DNA of 9,298 nucleotides from HGM05232 sp964646495 (GTDB lineage Bacteria; Bacteroidota; Bacteroidia; Bacteroidales; Muribaculaceae). Each line of letters begins with the position of its first letter. The first letter of the stretch is position 1. The stretch is taken from NCBI GenBank assembly GCA_964646495.1, contig CAZYEO010000092.1, positions 1 to 9,298 of the forward strand. Direction: 5' to 3'. Below are positions 5,609 to 9,298 of the stretch, one piece after another. A program made the translations under genes and the position numbers. The notes beneath the pieces are model-generated. The model saw only the letters and a list, made by a program, of their open reading frames with translations. It did not search any database and was not told where the DNA came from.

Positions 5609-6487
5609 ATGAATAATAACAAAATCATTCCACCATCAGAAATGATAATTAATGAGGACGGATCGATATTCCATCTTCATCTTAAACCGGAACAATTGAC
5701 AGATAAAATAATAGTAGTTGGTGACCCAGGAAGAGTAAGTATGGTTGCTAAATATTTTGATACTCGCGATTTTGAGGTTTCAAGCCGCGAATTCCATACA
5801 ATCGGTGGCACATATAAAGGGAAACCAATAATGTGTTTATCTCATGGGATTGGAGCCGATAATATAGATATAGTTATGAATGAACTTGATGCACTGGCTA
5901 ATGTGGATTTTGCAACAAGAAAGGTTAAAAATACATTTCGTCAATTAGAGATCATTCGTATCGGTACATCAGGTGGATTGCAACCTGAATTGAGAATTGG
6001 AACTCCTGTAATAGCTACCAAAGGTATTGGATTTGATGGTTGTCTTAATTTTTACGCAAGACGTAATGACGTATGCGATTTGGAATTTGAAAAAGAATTT
6101 TGTGAATTTGTTGATTGGAATCAATTATGGGCTAAACCTTATGTTGCTGATGCCGACCCCGAACTGGTGACACGAATAGGTAGAGATGATATGGTTCATG
6201 GATTTACAATTACGGCTAATGGATTTTATGGGCCCCAAGGGCGAGAAATAAGACTTCCTCTTGCTGATCCTGCTCTTAATAGTAAGATTGAAAAATTCCG
6301 CTATCATGAGCGCCCAATCACTAATTACGAAATGGAAAGTGCTGCATTGCAAGGATTGGCGAAATTAATGGGACATAAAGCAATGACAGTTTGCTGTATT
6401 ATTGCCAATAGAATGAATAATGATGCTACTCCAAACTATAAAACTGCGGTTGAAGACCTCGTACAGACTGTCCTCGATCGTTTATAG
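5609..6487 (+). CDS. udp: Uridine phosphorylase-type nucleoside phosphorylase
   Basis: This enzyme is predicted to split uridine with phosphate into uracil and ribose 1-phosphate in pyrimidine salvage. The 292 residues carry the PNP_UDP_1 signatures: GDPGRV (38-43) for phosphate, SHGIGADNIDIVMNEL (78-93), IRIGTSGGLQ (116-125) whose Arg117 should also contact phosphate, and YEMES (240-244) where Met242 and Glu243 hold the ribose. FYGPQGR (206-212) places Gln210 and Arg212 as the Q-x-R pair that reads uracil in Escherichia coli Udp, which favours uridine over purine nucleosides. It is longer than the E. coli enzyme (about 250 residues), with extra residues in the N-terminal lead and in the segment near 145-178. 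It has its own promoter and a strong terminator, so it appears monocistronic. Specificity for uridine against deoxyuridine or thymidine is not settled by sequence. Confidence 0.9.
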   Translation: MNNNKIIPPSEMIINEDGSIFHLHLKPEQLTDKIIVVGDPGRVSMVAKYFDTRDFEVSSREFHTIGGTYKGKPIMCLSHGIGADNIDIVMNELDALANVDFATRKVKNTFRQLEIIRIGTSGGLQPELRIGTPVIATKGIGFDGCLNFYARRNDVCDLEFEKEFCEFVDWNQLWAKPYVADADPELVTRIGRDDMVHGFTITANGFYGPQGREIRLPLADPALNSKIEKFRYHERPITNYEMESAALQGLAKLMGHKAMTVCCIIANRMNNDATPNYKTAVEDLVQTVLDRL

Positions 6488-6501
6488 TTAACTACAGCAG
6501 C

Positions 6502-6550
6502 AATAAAGAATCTTCATATATATTTGAAATATATATGAAGATTCTTTATT
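6502..6550 (+). terminator. Terminator of the uridine phosphorylase gene
   Basis: Positions 6502-6523 and 6529-6550 are perfect reverse complements (22 bp) around the loop TTGAA, 14 nt after the stop codon. The stem is AT-rich, with one (AT)n core, and the + strand continues with TTTGATTTC. The AT-rich arms could also act on the opposite strand. Confidence 0.75.
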
Positions 6551-6578
6551 TGATTTCAAAAATAGATTGTGGATAAAA

Positions 6579-6611
6579 AAAGCTAACATCGCTTGTTGCA
6601 ATGTTAGCTTT
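6579..6611 (-). terminator. Intrinsic terminator of the tRNA-Gly/tRNA-Leu unit
   Basis: AAAGCTAACAT (6579-6589) pairs exactly with ATGTTAGCTTT (6601-6611), and GC (6591-6592) with GC (6598-6599) adds two inner pairs beyond a mismatch. On the minus strand the stem runs into seven T residues (6581-6575), a classic Rho-independent signal ten bases after the tRNA-Leu 3' end. Confidence 0.85.
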
Positions 6612-6620
6612 ATCTTATTG

Positions 6621-6704
6621 TGTCCGAGATGAGATTTGAACTCACACGAGCGAACGCCCACTACCCCCTCAAAGTAGCGTGTCTACCAATTCCACCACCC
6701 GGAC
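6621..6704 (-). tRNA. tRNA-Leu (anticodon GAG)
   Basis: The 84-nt reverse complement is a class II tRNA with a long variable arm (GGGCG paired to CGCTC). Acceptor GTCCGGG/CTCGGAC has one G-U pair; the anticodon arm CTACT-TTGAGGG-GGTAG puts GAG at + positions 6668-6670; the T loop is TTCAAAT. It reads CUC and CUU. The discriminator is A and no CCA is encoded. It lies 9 nt behind tRNA-Gly in the same transcript. Confidence 0.96.
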
Positions 6705-6713
6705 AACTGAGTG

Positions 6714-6786
6714 AGCGAAAAACGGGACTCGAACCCGCGACCCTAACCTTGGCAAGGTTATGCTCTACCAACTGAGCTATTTTCGC
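6714..6786 (-). tRNA. tRNA-Gly (anticodon GCC)
   Basis: The 73-nt reverse complement folds completely: acceptor GCGAAAA/TTTTCGC, D arm with AGTTGGTAGA, anticodon arm TAACC-TTGCCAA-GGTTA with GCC, and T arm GCGGG-TTCGAGT-CCCGT. The discriminator is U, as usual for glycine, and CCA is not encoded. It reads GGC and GGU. It is the first tRNA of a two-tRNA unit with tRNA-Leu. Confidence 0.96.
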
Positions 6787-6794
6787 GTTTTAGT

Positions 6795-6810
6795 GGTAAT
6801 CTCTATTACC
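6795..6810. repeat. Small hairpin in the tRNA-Gly leader
   Basis: GGTAAT (6795-6800), the loop CTCT and ATTACC (6805-6810) form a perfect 6-bp stem 8 nt before the tRNA-Gly 5' end, inside the predicted leader. It overlaps the 20-bp repeat at 6797-6816. It may help processing of the 5' end or be incidental. Confidence 0.5.
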
Positions 6811-6816
6811 TTTTGT
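6797..6816. repeat. Copy 2 of a 20-bp exact direct repeat (tRNA leader)
   Basis: Identical over 20 bases and in the same orientation to 3184-3203 within the C45 hydrolase gene. Here it lies between the predicted transcription start and tRNA-Gly. Confidence 0.8.
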
Positions 6817-6832
6817 TTCTGTTTTGCGATTG

Positions 6833-6864
6833 CAAAGATAGAAAGTATTTTTGAATCTTGCAAT
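6833..6864 (-). promoter_or_regulatory. Promoter of the tRNA-Gly/tRNA-Leu unit
   Basis: On the minus strand ATTG (6864-6861), a 20-nt spacer and TATCTTTG (6840-6833) fit the Bacteroidota consensus with one -33 mismatch. The start would be near 6826, about 40 nt before tRNA-Gly. Readthrough from folE is also possible, as I see no strong terminator between them. Confidence 0.65.
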
Positions 6865-6899
6865 AGGTTGCGCTTAAAAATTAGTGTAAATATTTGTTG

Positions 6900-7499
6900 C
6901 TATATCATGCTTAAGAACTCCTTTCGCATCTCGACATCATTGAATGCACCAGTGTATTCCATTGTAACTGTGGAGCTTTCGCGCTTCTCTACACCACGCA
7001 TTTTCATGCATAAATGCCCGGCTTCACACACGACAATTATTCCTTTTGTTGATAAAAATTTTGATAATAATTGGCATATTTCATGAGTCATTCGTTCCTG
7101 TACTTGTAAACGACGAGCATATACTTCAACTATTCGGGCGAGCTTACTAAGTCCCACCATGGATCCGTCGGGTATATATCCTATAGATACCCTTCCGAAG
7201 AATGGCAAAATATGATGTTCACAAAGTGAATAAAATTCTATATCTTTCACTATAATTATATTTGATCCTGCGTAGTCAAATATTGCTTCCTTAATTGTCT
7301 GTTCACCATCTTTTGCATACCCTTGGGTAGATTCTATAAGTGCTTTAGCAGCACGCATAGGAGTCTTGAGTAACCCCTCCCTTGTAGGATCCTCTCCAAT
7401 AAGCTCAATTATACATTTATAGTGTTCGGCAATCCGTTCAATCAATTCTTCTTGACTTTTAGATTTAGATTCTCCGGATATTTCGTTTGAATTGGTCAT
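6900..7499 (-). CDS. folE: GTP cyclohydrolase I
   Basis: FolE converts GTP to 7,8-dihydroneopterin triphosphate, the first step of folate (and pterin or queuosine precursor) synthesis in the cytoplasm. The 199 residues have a short, low-complexity Ser/Lys-rich N-terminal tail (1-18) and then the whole T-fold enzyme. The zinc ligands are in place: Cys93 and His96 in LCEHHILPF and Cys164 in HLCMKMRG; His95 and His162 are the neighbouring catalytic histidines. GLSKLARIVEVYARRLQVQERM (116-137) and the TMEYTGAF end are family hallmarks. The length is normal for the zinc-dependent type I enzyme, so this is not the zinc-independent FolE2. The ATG at 7499 lies 2 nt after the stop of the SPOR gene, which indicates cotranscription and translational coupling. 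Confidence 0.97.
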   Translation of the reverse strand: MTNSNEISGESKSKSQEELIERIAEHYKCIIELIGEDPTREGLLKTPMRAAKALIESTQGYAKDGEQTIKEAIFDYAGSNIIIVKDIEFYSLCEHHILPFFGRVSIGYIPDGSMVGLSKLARIVEVYARRLQVQERMTHEICQLLSKFLSTKGIIVVCEAGHLCMKMRGVEKRESSTVTMEYTGAFNDVEMRKEFLSMI

Positions 7500-7501
7500 A
7501 A

Positions 7502-7987
7502 TTAATAAATATTGATGCGGTCGCGCACTATGGTAGCTTCACGTGCATACCCAGGAAAAACTGCTTTAATCTGACGCAGAAAATCAGCAGCCTCTTCGTG
7601 AGTGCGAAAATCTCCTACTCTTAATCTCCAAGCTGGAGCTTTATATGAGAGATATGTCTTTTCTTTTGGGAAACGAGCCTCGATATTGCGTTCTTTTATT
7701 TGCGCTTCATTTCTGGCTGTACGATGGTTGTTATCTGTAAATACCTGCACGCGATAGCCCACTGCTGTGCGTGAGCCAGAAGTTTTGTCTTCCGATTCTC
7801 CAGTACTTACTTCTCCTCGAGGGACTAAGCGTTCCATTAAGCCACTTGGCATAATAATCATTACTCTTCCTGCCGATTCTTTTTGAATATGCGACACAAT
7901 GGTTGAATCCTGAGTATTAGCTGCGTATATATGTGCGGTTGCGGCAAGGATGGATAAGAAACTAAAAATATAAAATCTTCTCAGCAT
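7502..7987 (-). CDS. Secreted SPOR-domain protein
   Basis: This is a 161-residue exported protein with a signal peptide (1-22, cleavage likely after HIYA), a variable linker (about 23-73) and one SPOR domain (about 76-155) that starts at GYRVQVFTDNN and includes PAWRLRVGDFRTHEEAADFLRQIK (119-141). SPOR domains bind glycan strands of peptidoglycan lacking stem peptides, mostly at the division septum. There is no lipobox and no membrane anchor besides the signal peptide, so it should be a soluble periplasmic protein. It sits 77 nt downstream of tpiA and overlaps no neighbour; folE begins 2 nt after its stop. The linkage to folE and tpiA is one I recall from other Bacteroidales, although no functional tie is obvious. 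A TATTTTTG on the minus strand (8020-8013) could be a weak -7 element of its own, but no -33 partner is visible. Confidence 0.88.
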   Translation of the reverse strand: MLRRFYIFSFLSILAATAHIYAANTQDSTIVSHIQKESAGRVMIIMPSGLMERLVPRGEVSTGESEDKTSGSRTAVGYRVQVFTDNNHRTARNEAQIKERNIEARFPKEKTYLSYKAPAWRLRVGDFRTHEEAADFLRQIKAVFPGYAREATIVRDRINIY

Positions 7988-7995
7988 GGATATTG

Positions 7996-8049
7996 AATTA
8001 TAAATTAGGCTACAAAAATAATAAAAATCATTCTTGTAGCCTTATAATT
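7996..8049. repeat. Hairpin between tpiA and the SPOR gene
   Basis: AGGCTACAA (8007-8015) pairs exactly with TTGTAGCCT (8034-8042), and AATTATAA (7996-8003) with TTATAATT (8042-8049) could extend the outer stem with an asymmetric bulge. It lies 15-70 nt after the tpiA stop. It may be a terminator or an RNA-stability element separating tpiA from the SPOR-folE pair; the tract after it is T-rich but not a clean U-run. Confidence 0.5.
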
Positions 8050-8064
8050 AGGAATGTAATTTCC

Positions 8065-8820
8065 TTAAAATGCGTTCACAATGCCCATGAATGATTCTGC
8101 ATCAAGAGCAGCACCACCGATAAGGCCACCATCAACATTCGGTTTTGAGAATAAATCTTTTGCATTACTTGGTTTGCAGCTACCACCATAAAGGATTGAT
8201 GTATTTTCTGCAACTTCTTTGCCATATTTTTCTACAATAAGTCCGCGGATGAAAGCATGAATCTCTTCAGCTTGGTCATCGGTTGCGGTTTTACCTGTTC
8301 CAATTGCCCATACAGGTTCGTATGCAAGAATTAATTTGCTAAAATCTTCTGCCGACAAGTCAAAGATAGAATCTGCTATCTGAGCTTTAATTACATCAAA
8401 GAAAGTTCCGTTTTCTCTTTCTTCAAGAACTTCACCGATACAAAAGATAGGTGTAAGTCCGTTAGCAAGAGCTAATACAGTTTTTTCTTTAAGAGTAGCA
8501 GCAGTTTCACCGTAATATTGACGACGTTCAGAGTGACCAAGAATCACATATTTAGCTCCAGTAGAGGCTACCATAGATGCCGATATTTCGCCGGTGTAAG
8601 CTCCGTGAGTGTGGTCAGCACAGTTTTCTGCTCCCAATCCAAGTTTATTGGCATCGATCACAGCATTGATAGATGTCAAGTGAGTGAAAGGAACTGCAAT
8701 TATAACATCGCAATTAGGAGTTTCGCTTGCAAGAGCAGCATTTACTTCTTTGGCTAATTTAACGCCTTCAGGAACTGTAGTATTCATTTTCCAGTTACCT
8801 GCAACAATATTCTTTCTCAT
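8065..8820 (-). CDS. tpiA: Triosephosphate isomerase
   Basis: TpiA interconverts dihydroxyacetone phosphate and glyceraldehyde 3-phosphate in glycolysis and gluconeogenesis. The 251-residue TIM barrel is complete. Catalytic residues are visible: Lys11 in GNWKMN, His96 in ILGHSERR and Glu168 in AYEPVWAIGTG. The phosphate-binding loops YGGSCKPSNA (211-220) and GGLIGGAAL (231-239) are intact, and GAYTGEISASM (73-83) marks the dimer-interface loop 3. The usual Gln of the QNC motif is Glu65 here (AENCADHTHG), a small deviation. The ATG at 8820 gives the standard MRKNIVAGNWKMN start. It lies 52 nt behind the stop of the upstream membrane protein gene, with a candidate -7 element in between. Its codon choice looks less AT-rich than that of the neighbours, as expected for a highly expressed gene. 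Confidence 0.98.
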   Translation of the reverse strand: MRKNIVAGNWKMNTTVPEGVKLAKEVNAALASETPNCDVIIAVPFTHLTSINAVIDANKLGLGAENCADHTHGAYTGEISASMVASTGAKYVILGHSERRQYYGETAATLKEKTVLALANGLTPIFCIGEVLEERENGTFFDVIKAQIADSIFDLSAEDFSKLILAYEPVWAIGTGKTATDDQAEEIHAFIRGLIVEKYGKEVAENTSILYGGSCKPSNAKDLFSKPNVDGGLIGGAALDAESFMGIVNAF

Positions 8821-8867
8821 TTTTGATATATTTTATATTATATATGTTTACTTGAATAATCAGAGTG

Positions 8868-8875
8868 CAAATTTA
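8868..8875 (-). promoter_or_regulatory. Candidate -7 element of tpiA
   Basis: TAAATTTG on the minus strand (8875-8868) fits TAnnTTTG and shares its first three bases with the stop codon of the upstream gene. The nearest TTTG (8904-8901) is 25 nt away, too far for a standard -33, so this is a half-site call. A start near 8862 would give a leader of about 40 nt. Confidence 0.4.
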
Positions 8876-9298
8876 CTCCATTTTTTTATTCTTTCTATGC
8901 CAAATAGCTTTAATTTTAATCACTTTATGGGATCTGTTTATTATAAGGAGTAAAATAAGTGATAAAATATAGGTTGCACTCATGTATCCTAATTGTTTAG
9001 AATCGTCCATTTCATTGACTAAAAGTGCTAAGTCATTTGATGGATTGAGCATTTCCTCGTTAGACATGGAACGTAGAGAGCGTTTCCAAGCAATATTACC
9101 ATCTTTAAGATATACAATGGCAGGATTCCCACGTGCAATTTGCTTTAAAGTACTGTCATCAGTATTATACATGGGATATGCTGACATTGATAGGTCGTTC
9201 CATTCATTTATATTATCTTTAGAGGTTGATGTCAAGCCTATTAAATCAATTCCATGAGATTTTGTGAAGTCGTATAATTCGTTGATTATGTATGTGTA
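8873..9298 (-). CDS. C-terminal part of a membrane protein, probably DoxX family (5' end outside window)
   Basis: The frame is open from the window edge at 9298 to the TAA at 8875-8873, giving the last 141 residues; an internal TTG at 9235 is not the real start. The visible part has a thioredoxin-like look: an alpha-beta segment ending HGIDLIGLTSTS (about 15-26), a middle with AYPMYNTDDSTLKQIARGNPAIVYLKDGNIAWKRSL (about 39-74) resembling the cis-Pro side of that fold, one transmembrane helix at about 105-119, and a basic tail. No CxxC is visible, though the part where it would sit may lie outside. In Bacteroidales the gene upstream of tpiA is, as I recall, a DoxX-family protein with such a C-terminal extension, which is the basis of the name. 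The function is unknown; a role in membrane redox or electron transfer is only a guess. Confidence 0.6.
   Translation of the reverse strand, partial: YTYIINELYDFTKSHGIDLIGLTSTSKDNINEWNDLSMSAYPMYNTDDSTLKQIARGNPAIVYLKDGNIAWKRSLRSMSNEEMLNPSNDLALLVNEMDDSKQLGYMSATYILSLILLLIINRSHKVIKIKAIWHRKNKKME

Noticed and set aside
6579..6786. tRNA cluster as an integration (att) site
   Set aside because: No integrase gene and no repeat of a tRNA 3' end was found in the window; the 20-bp repeat lies in the leader rather than the tRNA 3' end.
6760..7086. Plus-strand open frame of 108 codons
   Set aside because: It runs through tRNA-Gly and the antisense of folE, so it cannot be a real protein-coding gene.
1..9298. 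CRISPR array, insertion sequence, prophage, toxin-antitoxin or other defence system
   Set aside because: I saw no regularly spaced repeats, transposase or integrase motifs, phage genes or toxin-antitoxin pairs. DprA is kept here as an ordinary housekeeping or competence gene, with no defence neighbours.

Overview
This is an AT-rich window with every sign of a Bacteroidota chromosome, most likely order Bacteroidales; genus cannot be fixed by reading. The evidence is the promoter grammar (TTTG, 19-20 bp spacer, TAnnTTTG) seen upstream of several genes, the near absence of Shine-Dalgarno sequences, tRNAs without an encoded CCA, Bacteroidota-type proteins, and gene orders I recall from this group (thioesterase next to dprA; a DoxX-like gene, tpiA, a SPOR protein and folE).

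Left part (1-1890): plsC, a phospholipid acyltransferase, lies behind a clear promoter. A perfect 21-bp stem serves as shared terminator between plsC and an opposing tRNA-Gln(CTG). An OmpA-type lipoprotein with a glycine-zipper segment follows.

Middle (1890-3960): a minus-strand three-gene operon encodes an exported C45-type Ntn hydrolase, a four-helix DUF486 membrane protein and a YcxB-like membrane protein, with gaps of 5 and 1 nt. Its last stop codon lies 1 nt from the stop of the OmpA gene. This operon is the least understood part of the window.

Right of centre (3961-6550): a divergent pair, a hotdog thioesterase and dprA (DNA processing), then uridine phosphorylase with its own promoter and a 22-bp-stem terminator.

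Right part (6579-9298, all minus strand): tRNA-Gly(GCC) and tRNA-Leu(GAG) form one transcription unit with a strong terminator. Upstream of them lie folE (GTP cyclohydrolase I), a secreted SPOR-domain protein, tpiA (glycolysis), and the C-terminal part of a membrane protein cut by the window edge.

The window is mostly housekeeping. I see no CRISPR array, transposase, phage gene, toxin-antitoxin pair or other obvious mobile or defence system. The points most worth a second look are the C45/DUF486/YcxB operon, a 20-bp exact repeat shared by the hydrolase gene and the tRNA-Gly leader, and several tightly packed transcription signals.
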